Source: Jiangella muralis (GTDB lineage: Bacteria; Actinomycetota; Actinomycetes; Jiangellales; Jiangellaceae). Taken from it: a stretch of 64,000 nt of DNA. Shown here piece by piece: positions 10,897-18,599 of the stretch. The position numbers and the translations under genes were made by a program. How positions within the stretch are numbered: the first letter of the stretch is position 1; every line of letters starts with the position of its first letter. Location of the stretch: NCBI RefSeq assembly GCF_001270745.1, contig NZ_KQ434751.1, forward strand, positions 226,176 to 290,175, written 5' to 3'. The notes under the pieces are model-generated. The model saw only the letters and a list, made by a program, of their open reading frames with translations. It searched no databases and was not told the origin of the DNA.

Positions 10897-11868
10897 GAAC
10901 AGCGACGACTCGGGGGAAGCGGGCTGTCCGTCTCGCGGCTGGGGCTCGGAACCATGACGTGGGGACGCGACACCGACCAGCACGACGCACGGGAGCAGCT
11001 GAAGGCGTTCGCCGACGCCGGCGGCACGCTGGTCGACACCGCGGCGGCGTACGGCAACGGCGAGAGCGAGAGGTTGATCGGCGCACTGCTCGACAGCGCG
11101 GTGTCGCGGGCGAACCTGCTGGTCGCGACGAAGGCCGGCGGCGGGCGGCCGGGTGGCCCGGGGCGCGTCGACGTGTCCCGGCGGGCGCTGCTGGACCAGC
11201 TGGACGACTCCCTCGACCGCCTCGACCTCGACTACGTCGACCTCTGGCAGGTGGCCGCGTGGAGCGACGCCGCGCCGATGGAGGAGACGCTGGGCGCACT
11301 GGAGCACGCCGTCGCGTCCGGACGGGCCCGCTACGCCGGCGTGTCCAACTACGCCGGCTGGCAGACCGCGGCCGCCGCCGTCCACCAGCGCGCCGTCGCC
11401 GGCACCCAGGCGCCGCTGGTGTCGACGCAGGTCGAGTACTCGCTGCTGGAGCGCGGCGTCGAGCGCGAGGTGCTGCCGGCGGCGGCGCGGCTCGGGCTCG
11501 GTGTGCTGGCATGGTCGCCGCTGGGACGCGGCGTGCTGACCGGCAAGTACCGCAGCGGCACCCCGGCCGACTCCCGCGCCGCCACCACGCACTTCGCGCC
11601 GTTCGTCGACAAGTACCTCGACGCCCGCTCGGCCAAGATCGTCGACGCCGTCTGCACCGCCGCCGACGGCCTGGACGCGCTGCCGCTGGAGGTCGCGCTG
11701 ACATGGGTGCGCGACCGGCCCGGCGTCGCCGCCGCCGTCGTCGGGGCGCGCACGGCCGGCCAGCTGCGCGACGTCCTCGCCTCCGACGACCTCGAACTGC
11801 CGGCCGAGATCCGGGCCGCGCTGGACGAGGTGTCGGCGGTGGAGCTGGGCTACCCCGAGGCGCGCTAG
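10894..11868 (+). CDS. Aldo/keto reductase
   Basis: NADPH-dependent (alpha/beta)8 reductase of 324 residues. Seen are LGLGTMTWG, the catalytic Asp/Tyr in VDTAAAYGNGESE, Lys in VATKAGGG, a SNYAGWQ segment, and a C-terminal cofactor-binding WVRDRPGVAAAVVGAR. At the position where the family normally has the catalytic His the sequence reads DLWQVAAWSD, with Ala. This could alter or abolish classical carbonyl reduction, or the His role may be filled elsewhere. Its TAG stop shares the bases ctag with the stop of the convergent MFS gene. Confidence 0.92.
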   Translation: MEQRRLGGSGLSVSRLGLGTMTWGRDTDQHDAREQLKAFADAGGTLVDTAAAYGNGESERLIGALLDSAVSRANLLVATKAGGGRPGGPGRVDVSRRALLDQLDDSLDRLDLDYVDLWQVAAWSDAAPMEETLGALEHAVASGRARYAGVSNYAGWQTAAAAVHQRAVAGTQAPLVSTQVEYSLLERGVEREVLPAAARLGLGVLAWSPLGRGVLTGKYRSGTPADSRAATTHFAPFVDKYLDARSAKIVDAVCTAADGLDALPLEVALTWVRDRPGVAAAVVGARTAGQLRDVLASDDLELPAEIRAALDEVSAVELGYPEAR

Positions 11869-13328
11869 GCGCGGTCGGCCTCGAGTTGCGGGCACGTCAC
11901 CGAGGCGTGCCGGCGCGCGAGCGGGGTGACCGGCCGGGCCGCCTGACGGGGTAGCCCGAGCCAGCCGGTCACCCCGCCGGCCAGGAACAGGCCGGCGCAG
12001 ATCAGCATGCCGGCGCCGTAGCCCTGGTCGAGCCCGTCCGGGTTCTCCGTGGCGTCCGCCGGCAGCCCGGCCAGCAGCGGCAGCGCCGCGACCACGAGCA
12101 GGCCGGCCACCCGGGCCACGCCGTTGTTGACGGCGCTGGCGACGCCGGCGCTGCGGTCCGGGACGGCGCTGAGCACGGCGGCGGTGACCGGCGGGGTGAT
12201 CAGCGGCACCCCGATCCCGATGAGGACGACGACCGGCAGCACGTCGCCCAGGTAGTCCGCGCCGGCGCCGATCCGGGTCGACAGCACGAGCGCGGCGGCG
12301 CACACCAGCGAGCCGGCCAGCAGCGGCGTCCGAGCGCCCAGGCGGGTCGTCAGCTCGCCGCCGTACGGCGACAGCAGCAGCGTCAGCACCGGCAGCGGCA
12401 GCAGCGCCAGGCCCGCCGTCCACGCCGAGAACCCGGCCGTCACCTGCAGCTGGATCGGCAGCAGGAAGAACGCGCCCGCGAGCGCGCCGTACACCAGGAA
12501 GCTGGCCAGGTTCGCGGCGCTGAACTGGCGCGACGCGAACAGGCTCAGCGGCAGCATCGGCGCCGGGCTGCGCCGCTCGACCAGCAGGAACGCGGCGAAG
12601 ACGGCCGACGAGGCCAGCCCGATCGCGAGCGCCGGCCAGCCCGCCGCCGTCTGCGTCAGCGCGAACGTCAGCCCGGCCAGCGCCGTCACCGCGAGCAGCC
12701 CGCCCACGACGTCGAAGCGCGGCGGCCGGCCCGGGACGCGGCTCTCCGGCACCCGGGTCACCAGCAGCACCGCGAGCACCGCCGCCAGCGGCACGTTGAC
12801 GAAGAACACCCACCGCCAGCCGGCAGCGTCGACGAGGCCGCCGCCGACCAGCGGGCCGGCCGCGCCCGCCACGCCGCTCGTCCCGGCCCACCAGCCGATC
12901 GCCCGGTTGCGGTCGTCCGGATGGAAGGCGTTCTGGACCAGCGCCAGCGACCCGGGGACGATCAGCGCGCCGCCGATGCCCTGCAGCCCGCGCGCCACGA
13001 TCAGCACGTCCGCCGTCGGCGCCAGCCCGCACAGCAGCGACGCGGCGCCGAACCAGGCCACGCCCACCAGGTAGAGGCGGCGCCGTCCGAACCGGTCGCC
13101 CAGGCTGCCGCCCACCAGGATGAGCGCCGACAGCGTCAGCGTGAACGCGTTGACCGTCCACTGCAGTTGCGCCATCGACGCGCCCAGGTCCGCGCCGATC
13201 GACGGCAGCGCGATCGTCACCACCGTCGCCTCGAGCAGCACCAGCCCGGAGCCGGCCGCGGTGACCAGCAGCACCCAGCGCCCGGCCGGCTCGGACAGCC
13301 GCACCGGGGCGTCGGACGGGTTCGTCAT
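11865..13328 (-). CDS. DHA2 family MFS drug transporter
   Basis: Proton-driven multidrug efflux pump of the 14-transmembrane DHA2 family, 487 residues. Family marks are LEATVVTIALPSIGADLG in helix 1, WTVNAFTLTLSALILVGGSLGDRFGRRR between helices 2 and 3 (motif A), and GIGGALIVPGSLALVQ (antiporter motif C region). Substrate not predictable. The ATG at 13328 has gagg upstream. A small secreted-peptide gene lies 82 bases upstream on the same strand and may share its transcript. Confidence 0.92.
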   Translation of the reverse strand: MTNPSDAPVRLSEPAGRWVLLVTAAGSGLVLLEATVVTIALPSIGADLGASMAQLQWTVNAFTLTLSALILVGGSLGDRFGRRRLYLVGVAWFGAASLLCGLAPTADVLIVARGLQGIGGALIVPGSLALVQNAFHPDDRNRAIGWWAGTSGVAGAAGPLVGGGLVDAAGWRWVFFVNVPLAAVLAVLLVTRVPESRVPGRPPRFDVVGGLLAVTALAGLTFALTQTAAGWPALAIGLASSAVFAAFLLVERRSPAPMLPLSLFASRQFSAANLASFLVYGALAGAFFLLPIQLQVTAGFSAWTAGLALLPLPVLTLLLSPYGGELTTRLGARTPLLAGSLVCAAALVLSTRIGAGADYLGDVLPVVVLIGIGVPLITPPVTAAVLSAVPDRSAGVASAVNNGVARVAGLLVVAALPLLAGLPADATENPDGLDQGYGAGMLICAGLFLAGGVTGWLGLPRQAARPVTPLARRHASVTCPQLEADRA

Positions 13329-13410
13329 GGACAGCCCTCGCACCCGACGATCGACCGGGGCGCCGCGTCGAGCCGGGGGTGCTCGACGCGGCGCTCCGGA
13401 CGACCGGCTA

Positions 13411-13590
13411 TCAGTACTCCCGGTCCGCGATCGTGTACTCCCGGTCAGCGACGACCGAGAAGTCACGGTCGTCCGGGCCCGGTCCGTACTCCCGATCCGC
13501 CACGACGGCCGGTGCCGCCGAGCCCGCGGCCGCCAGGCCGGCCAGCATCGCCGTCGCGCCGGCCAGCCGCACTGTCCCGCTGAACCGCAT
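13411..13590 (-). CDS. Small exported peptide with ADREY repeats
   Basis: 59-codon gene not matching any family I know. It has a clear signal peptide, MRFSGTVRLAGATAMLAGLA, with cleavage near AGSAA-P. The mature part of about 31 residues is acidic and carries VVADREY, VVADREY and IADREY, plus a degenerate DDRDF between them. The DNA shows three related 21-base units (gtactcccggtc-type). The ATG at 13590 has aaggaga six bases upstream, one of the best Shine-Dalgarno sequences in the window, so the gene is likely real. Confidence 0.65.
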   Translation of the reverse strand: MRFSGTVRLAGATAMLAGLAAAGSAAPAVVADREYGPGPDDRDFSVVADREYTIADREY

Positions 13591-13663
13591 GGTCGTCTCC
13601 TTCGCTCGGCAGCGGTGCACCTACCCCGCCATTGAGCGCCCCGGGCGACTTCAGATCGGCGTC

Positions 13664-13690
13664 ACCCCTGCTTCATCGCAGGTAGGGGGT
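13664..13690 (-). terminator. Hairpin downstream of the 13.7-14.3 kb gene
   Basis: acccctgc and gcaggtaggggt form an 8-bp stem with a two-base bulge around ttcatc. It begins seven bases past the stop of the upstream minus-strand gene, so it probably ends that transcript before the small peptide gene. Confidence 0.4.
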
Positions 13691-13696
13691 GTCTCC

Positions 13697-14305
13697 CTAG
13701 TCGTCGGTGTGGATGATCTCGTCGACCCGGTAGACGAGGAGGTCCTCGTCGGCGACGCCGAACGGGTCGCTGGTGAGGGTCTGCTCGTCCGCCTCGCCCA
13801 GCGCCTGCACCCACACCGTCCCGCCGCGCGGCAGCAGCCCGGCCTCCTCGGCCCGCTCGTCCAGGCCGTCGACGCCGTAGGCGTGCAGCATCTGGTACAG
13901 GGCGCGGCCCGGGTGCGACACGTCGGCGACCGCGGACTCGCGCGGGTCCTGCGGGTACAGCTCGCCGTACGCCTCACGCCCGGCGACGATCAGCCGGTCG
14001 CCGTCGTCGATCTCGTAGTCGCGGCGGACCAGCAGGCCGACCACGCCCGGCTCGGACTCGAGGTCCTCGAACTCGACGCTCGGCGGCTCTTCCGGGAACT
14101 CCCACGGCGTGACCTCCTCGGTGGCGTCGTAGAGGAGGTCGTCGTAGCGGTCGGCGGCGATCCGCAACTTGTTGTACGCGGCCTGGACCACCGGGTCCGC
14201 TTCACCGGTGCGGGCCAGGCAAGCGTTGAGGTGGGCTTCCAGGGCGTCGGTGAGGTCGTCGAGCGCGGCCTGCAGGCGCTCGGCGTCGTGCGGCGGCATG
14301 GTCAC
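13697..14305 (-). CDS. Conserved actinobacterial hypothetical protein
   Basis: About 202 acidic cytosolic residues with no signal peptide or membrane segment; I do not recognise a named family. The N-terminal half is helical (RLQAALDDLTDALEAHLNAC...), the middle holds DRYDDLLYDATEEVTPWEFP, and the rest looks like a beta-rich domain (VGLLVRRDYEIDDGDRLIVAG). TACGGT lies eight bases before the GTG at 14305, which favours that start over the ATG at 14299. Divergent from the DUF5703 gene. Confidence 0.75.
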   Translation of the reverse strand: MTMPPHDAERLQAALDDLTDALEAHLNACLARTGEADPVVQAAYNKLRIAADRYDDLLYDATEEVTPWEFPEEPPSVEFEDLESEPGVVGLLVRRDYEIDDGDRLIVAGREAYGELYPQDPRESAVADVSHPGRALYQMLHAYGVDGLDERAEEAGLLPRGGTVWVQALGEADEQTLTSDPFGVADEDLLVYRVDEIIHTDD

Positions 14306-14347
14306 AGTCGACGACCGTACCCGGTCCGGCCGTGGCAAGATACGTAA

Positions 14348-14575
14348 ATGGAACGGTCGGCGGCGAGAAGCCTCAATTCCCGAGTCCCGGCCGCCGAGTA
14401 CGAGTTCCGGCACATCTCGCTCCCCCGCACCACCTCCCGCAACGCGGCCCGCCGGCTGCTCACCGAGCAGGCGGAACACGGCCACTGGGAACTCGCTCGG
14501 CTGCACCTCCACCCCGACGGAACGCGCAAGATCGTGCTACGCCGCAAGATCATGCGGGTCCGCGCGACGCTCTGA
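14348..14575 (+). CDS. DUF5703 family protein
   Basis: 75-residue basic protein of the DUF5703 family, widespread in actinomycetes, function unknown. The core YEFRHISLPRTTSRNAAR, EHGHWELARLHLHPDGTRK and VLRRKIMR is characteristic. The start at 14348 has no Shine-Dalgarno but has CAAGAT exactly six bases before it, so it is probably leaderless. Confidence 0.88.
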   Translation: MERSAARSLNSRVPAAEYEFRHISLPRTTSRNAARRLLTEQAEHGHWELARLHLHPDGTRKIVLRRKIMRVRATL

Positions 14576-14597
14576 CCGTCACGGCCCGAGCGTCGCG
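14563..14597 (+). terminator. Stem-loop at the DUF5703 stop
   Basis: cgcgacgct (14563-14571) and agcgtcgcg (14589-14597) form a perfect 9-bp stem spanning the stop codon. No T-tract follows, which is normal for terminators in such GC-rich genomes. Confidence 0.45.
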
Positions 14598-14606
14598 CGT
14601 CCACCG

Positions 14607-14720
14607 TCAGGCTCGCCGTGCCCGCAGCGTCACCGCGGCGCCCGCCACGAGCAGGCCCAGCGCGGCCAACGCGACGGTCGTGCTGCTCGTGCCGGTGTCC
14701 GGCAGAGCTGACTTGATGTC
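14607..14720 (-). pseudogene. Orphan LPXTG cell-wall sorting tail
   Basis: Thirty-seven codons downstream of, and out of frame with, the M20 peptidase. They read DIKSALPDTG, then a hydrophobic segment ALAALGLLVAGAAV, then the basic end TLRARRA and a stop. This is a complete sortase sorting signal (LPDTG, membrane anchor, Arg-rich tail) with no protein attached. It is most simply the 3' remnant of a deleted surface-protein gene. A frameshifted extension of the peptidase is less likely, since that protein ends at a normal family position. Confidence 0.6.
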
Positions 14721-16047
14721 ACGCGAGGTCGAGGAAACGGTCGATGACGCGGGCGCCGAAGCGCAGGCCGTCGACCGGGACGCGTTCGTCGACGCCGTGG
14801 AACATGCCGGCGAAGTCGAGGTCGGGCGGGAGCATGAGCGGTGAGAAGCCGAAGTTGCGGATGCCGAGCAGGCTGAACGACTTGGCGTCGGTGCCGCCGG
14901 ACATGCAGTACGGCACCGTGCGGGCGCCGGGGTCCTCGGCCAGTAGCGCCGCGCTCATGGCGTCGACCAGGGGGCCGTCGAAGGTGGTCTCGACCGCGAT
15001 GTCGCTGACCAGCGACTCGCGCTGGACATTCGGGCCGAGCAGCTCGTCGAGGGTGGCGGCGAACTCGGCCTCCTGGCCGGGGAGGAAGCGGCCGTCGATG
15101 TAGGCCTCGGCGCGGCCGGGGATGACGTTGTGTTTGTAGCCGGCCTTCAGCATGGTCGGGTTGGTGCTGTTGCGCAGCGTCGCGCCGATGATGCGGCCGA
15201 GGTTGCCCAGCTGGCCGAGCAGCCGCTCGGGGTCGTCGGGGTCGAACTCGAGGCCGAACGCGTCGCTGGCCTCCTCGAGGAACGAGCGCACGGTGGGCGT
15301 GAGGCGCACCGGCCACTGGTACCGGCCGACCCGCGCGACGGCCTCGGCCAGCTCGGTGACGGCGTTGTTCGTGCTGACCATGGAGCCGTGGCCGGCCCGC
15401 CCGGCGACGGTCAGCTTCATCCAGTCGATGCCCTTCTCGGCGGTCTCGACCAGGTAGAGGCGGACATCGTCGTTGACGTGGAGGCTGAACCCGCCGACCT
15501 CGCTGATGGCCTCGGTGGCGCCCTCGAACAGCTCGGGCTTGTGGTCGACGGCCCAGTGGGCGCCGAGCCCGCCGCCGGCCTCTTCGTCGGCGAGGAAGGC
15601 GAGGATGAGCGGCCGGGCCGGGCGGCGGCCGGTGCGCAGGCGGTCGCGCACGACCGCCAGGATCATGGCGTCCATGTCCTTCATGTCGACGGCGCCGCGG
15701 CCCCACAGGCAGCCGTCGGCGATCTCGCCGGAGAACGGGTCGTACGTCCAGTCGGCGGCGTCGGCCGGGACGACGTCGAGGTGGCCGTGCAGGAGCAGCG
15801 CGTCGGACCGGGCCGGGTCGGCGCCCTCGACCCGGGCGACGACGGTGGTGCGGCCGGGCTCGGACTCGAACACGATGGGGTCGAGCCCGGCCTCGGCGAG
15901 CTTCTCGGCCACGTACTCGGCGGCCTTCCGCTCGCCGGGGCCGCTGCCGTCGCCGAAGTTCGTGGTGTCGATGCGCAGCAGGTCGCGGCAGAGGTCGACG
16001 ACCTCGGCGTCGGCGGTGCTCTGCGGCTCGGCGAGGTTCGGCGTCAT
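14719..16047 (-). CDS. M20/M28-type dipeptidase or deacylase
   Basis: Zinc peptidase of the M20 family, 442 residues, probably a cytosolic dipeptidase or N-acyl amino-acid hydrolase. Metal and catalytic motifs are all present: HGHLDVVPA, WGRGAVDMKDMDA, LADEEAGGG, SGGTDAKSF and MFHGVDERV. The RAGHGSMVSTNNAV stretch starts the dimerisation domain. The ATG at 16047 overlaps the stop of the YqeB-family gene by four bases (ATGA), so the two are translationally coupled. Confidence 0.92.
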   Translation of the reverse strand: MTPNLAEPQSTADAEVVDLCRDLLRIDTTNFGDGSGPGERKAAEYVAEKLAEAGLDPIVFESEPGRTTVVARVEGADPARSDALLLHGHLDVVPADAADWTYDPFSGEIADGCLWGRGAVDMKDMDAMILAVVRDRLRTGRRPARPLILAFLADEEAGGGLGAHWAVDHKPELFEGATEAISEVGGFSLHVNDDVRLYLVETAEKGIDWMKLTVAGRAGHGSMVSTNNAVTELAEAVARVGRYQWPVRLTPTVRSFLEEASDAFGLEFDPDDPERLLGQLGNLGRIIGATLRNSTNPTMLKAGYKHNVIPGRAEAYIDGRFLPGQEAEFAATLDELLGPNVQRESLVSDIAVETTFDGPLVDAMSAALLAEDPGARTVPYCMSGGTDAKSFSLLGIRNFGFSPLMLPPDLDFAGMFHGVDERVPVDGLRFGARVIDRFLDLA

Positions 16048-16751
16048 CCGCCTATCCTGGCACGCCGCCAGTACTGCCGCTTGTCCTGGTCGCGCACCAC
16101 GATGCCGAGCTTGCCGAGCTCGTCGCGCAGTTCGGCGAGGTCGTCCTGCTCGCCCTTTTCCAGCGCGGTGGCCCGGGCCCGGAGGACGGCATTCGCACCG
16201 GCCGGCAGCTCCGGCTCGTCGGGCACCCAGCGGCGGTACTGGTCGCGGTGCGGGTCGCCCTCGGGCCGCCACGGATAGCCCTGCCCGGTGAACGCGGCGG
16301 CCAGCCGGTCGGCCCCGAGGTCGGACTTCTCCCGGGCCAGTTCCAGCCCGCTGCGCGAGACCAGCACCAGCTCCTTGCGGTCGGTGAAGACGGCGCTGAC
16401 GTCGGCCCGGGCGATGGTGCGGGTCTTGCCGTCGCGGGTCAGCGTGACGCCGGACGGCCCGACGCCGACGCGCAGCACCTCACCCTCGGCCGTCAGCGCC
16501 AGCAGGACGCCGAGCACCGTGCCGGCGGCGACCGTCGCGATGGTGCCGCCGGGCTGCGGCAGCTCGGCGATGAACCTGATGGGCCCGAAGTCGGGGATCC
16601 ACGACGTGTCGACGGCCCAGTCGGCCAGCGGCCCGACGCCGAGCCCCACCAGCGCGCCCAGCACCGGGAACCCGACCCAGACCAGCACCGCTTCCCAGCC
16701 CGGGCGGCCGACCACCGTCTCGCCGCCCGGGCCGTTCGTCGTCGCGTTCAT
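16044..16751 (-). CDS. YqeB family membrane protein
   Basis: 235 residues with two N-terminal membrane segments (AVLVWVGFPVLGALVGLGVG and GTIATVAAGTVLGVLLALTA) and a cytosolic part that has a PH-like stretch (LRVGVGPSGVTLTRDGKTRTI) and ends in a helical, charged DDLAELRDELGKLGIVVRDQ. It resembles the YqeB family, whose role is unknown. The ATG at 16751 follows ggaggag. It lies 19 bases after the ABC permease gene, so the exporter genes, this gene and the peptidase may be one transcript. Confidence 0.85.
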   Translation of the reverse strand: MNATTNGPGGETVVGRPGWEAVLVWVGFPVLGALVGLGVGPLADWAVDTSWIPDFGPIRFIAELPQPGGTIATVAAGTVLGVLLALTAEGEVLRVGVGPSGVTLTRDGKTRTIARADVSAVFTDRKELVLVSRSGLELAREKSDLGADRLAAAFTGQGYPWRPEGDPHRDQYRRWVPDEPELPAGANAVLRARATALEKGEQDDLAELRDELGKLGIVVRDQDKRQYWRRARIGG

Positions 16752-16770
16752 GAGGCGCTCCTCCGGCTGC

Positions 16771-17562
16771 CTACTTGATCTCCGACCGCAGCACCCGCCA
16801 CAGGCCGAAGCCCAGCGGGACCACCAGCCACAGTGCCAGGGACGTGCCCAGCTGGCCCCACGCCTCGCCACTGAGGCCGCCGTCGATCAGCGGCAGGGTG
16901 GTGTTGCTGAGGTCGAGCCACTCGGCCGGGGTCTCGAGCGCGGAGATGGTGCTGCCGAGGATGGTCCACGCGGTGGGCAGGACGAAGTACAGGACGATGG
17001 CCAGCGGCGTGCTCAGCAGCGCCAGGCCGAACGCGGTGCCGACCAGGACGTTGATGACCTGGAACAGGACGACGCGGCCGAAGCCCTCGGCGCCGAAGCT
17101 CCAGCTGCCGTCGGCGTCGGTGACCAGCGGGGCGATGACGTTCGCCAGCGCGGCCCAGGCCAGGCTCGCGACGACGGCGCCGATGGCCATGAGGACGGCG
17201 GCGGCCAGCTTGGACGCGATGACCCGCTCGCGCCGTGGCTCCAGCGCGAACGTGCTGAGCGTGGTGCGCTGCGACCACTCGCCGGTGACGGCCAGGATGC
17301 CGACGACCGGGAGCAGGATGCCCAGCGGCAGCTGGGCGCCGCCGAAGAAGTCGGCGAACGTGCGGTCCTCGGCGCTGCCGGTGAACATCTGGATGAGCAC
17401 CATGCCCAGCGCGACCAGCGCGATGATCGCGAGCAGCCAGAAGCCGGCCCGGGTGTCGGTGGCCTTGCGCAGTTCGACGGCCGTGAGCCGGGCGAGCGAC
17501 GGACGCGAGGTGCGGGCCGGCCGGTGCGTGCCGGCGGCGGGGGTGGTGGTCAGCGCGGACAT
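16771..17562 (-). CDS. ABC-2 type transporter permease
   Basis: Membrane partner of the ATPase at 17562-18467, 263 residues. Six hydrophobic segments are readable, starting with FWLLAIIALVALGMVLIQMF. VTGEWSQRTTLSTFALEPRR between the second and third is the usual cytosolic loop of ABC-2 permeases. ATG at 17562 overlaps the ATPase stop by one base (TGATG). Together they probably export a lipid, peptide or antibiotic. Confidence 0.92.
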   Translation of the reverse strand: MSALTTTPAAGTHRPARTSRPSLARLTAVELRKATDTRAGFWLLAIIALVALGMVLIQMFTGSAEDRTFADFFGGAQLPLGILLPVVGILAVTGEWSQRTTLSTFALEPRRERVIASKLAAAVLMAIGAVVASLAWAALANVIAPLVTDADGSWSFGAEGFGRVVLFQVINVLVGTAFGLALLSTPLAIVLYFVLPTAWTILGSTISALETPAEWLDLSNTTLPLIDGGLSGEAWGQLGTSLALWLVVPLGFGLWRVLRSEIK

Positions 17563-18467
17563 CAGGCGGCATCCTTCGTCGAGTCGGCGTCGTGGTGCGA
17601 GGTGAGGCGGAGGAACATCTCCTCCAGGCCGCCGGAGTCGGCGGGGCGCAGCTCCAGCAGGACGACGCCGGCGTCGAGCGCGGCCCGCCCGACGGCCTCG
17701 GCGTCGGCGGCGACGCTGAACCCGCCGTCGCGGGTCGGCTGCACGGACAGGCCGGCCGTGGTGAGCGCCTTCTCCAGCGGCTCGGGGTCGAGCCCGCGGA
17801 CGTAGAGGCCGCCGGCGTGCAGCAGGTCGTCCTTGGCGCCGTCGGCGACGATCTTGCCGTTGCCGATGACCACCAGGTGGTCGGCGACCGCCTCGACCTC
17901 GCGCAGCAGGTGGGACGAGAGCAGGACGGTGCCGCCGCGGTCGGCGAAGTCGCGCAGCACGCCGCGCATCCAGAAGATGCCCTCGGGGTCGAGGCCGTTG
18001 GCCGGCTCGTCGAGCATGAGCACCGTCGGGTCGCCGAGCAGGGCGTGCGCGAGGCCGAGCCGCTGCCGCATGCCGAGCGAGTAGTTGCCGACGCGGCGCT
18101 TCTCGGCCGTGCCGGCGAGCCCGACCAGCTCGAGCATGGCATCGACCCGCTTCTGCCCGACGCCGAGCAACTGGGCGGACAGCGACAGGATCTCGCGGCC
18201 GGTGCGGCCGGCGTGCTGGGCGGAAGCGTCGAGCAGGACGCCGATGTGGCGGCCCGGGTTGGGGAGGTCGCGGAACGCGACGCCGTTGACGGTGGCGGTG
18301 CCGGACGACGGCGGGGTGAGGCCGGCGATCATCCGCATGGTGGTGGACTTCCCGGCGCCGTTCGGGCCCAGGAAGCCGGTGACGGTGCCGGGCGCGCAGG
18401 TGAACGACACGTCGTTCACGGCGGTGAAGGCGCCGTACCGCTTCGTCAGATGCTCGACAGTGATCAT
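17562..18467 (-). CDS. ABC transporter ATP-binding protein
   Basis: Nucleotide-binding subunit of the exporter, 301 residues. Walker A GPNGAGKST, Q-loop region, signature YSLGMRQRLGLA (degenerate LSGGQ typical of ABC-2 exporters), Walker B VLMLDEPANGLDPEG and switch His in LLSSHLLRE are all present. A C-terminal domain of about 80 residues follows. ATG at 18467. It is divergent from a histidine kinase/response regulator pair, a common arrangement where the two-component system induces the exporter. Confidence 0.95.
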   Translation of the reverse strand: MITVEHLTKRYGAFTAVNDVSFTCAPGTVTGFLGPNGAGKSTTMRMIAGLTPPSSGTATVNGVAFRDLPNPGRHIGVLLDASAQHAGRTGREILSLSAQLLGVGQKRVDAMLELVGLAGTAEKRRVGNYSLGMRQRLGLAHALLGDPTVLMLDEPANGLDPEGIFWMRGVLRDFADRGGTVLLSSHLLREVEAVADHLVVIGNGKIVADGAKDDLLHAGGLYVRGLDPEPLEKALTTAGLSVQPTRDGGFSVAADAEAVGRAALDAGVVLLELRPADSGGLEEMFLRLTSHHDADSTKDAA

Positions 18468-18599
18468 GGCATCCACTCTGGCCGCGCCACCCGGCCACGC
18501 GCGTCGGCCCGAAGGCTGCCGCCGTCCTACCAAGGTCTAGGCCACGATCGACCTTCGTCGCTACCCGGTGGGGCCACTCGGCTCGTAGCGTGGTGTCTC

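Noticed and set aside
13411-13510. CRISPR-like direct repeats (gtactcccggtc units)
   Set aside because: The units are directly adjacent, imperfect and in frame with a signal-peptide gene; there are no spacers.
14607-14720. Reading the LPDTG tail as the true C terminus of the M20 peptidase
   Set aside because: The peptidase ends normally at RFLDLA and a frameshift would be required; kept only as an open alternative.
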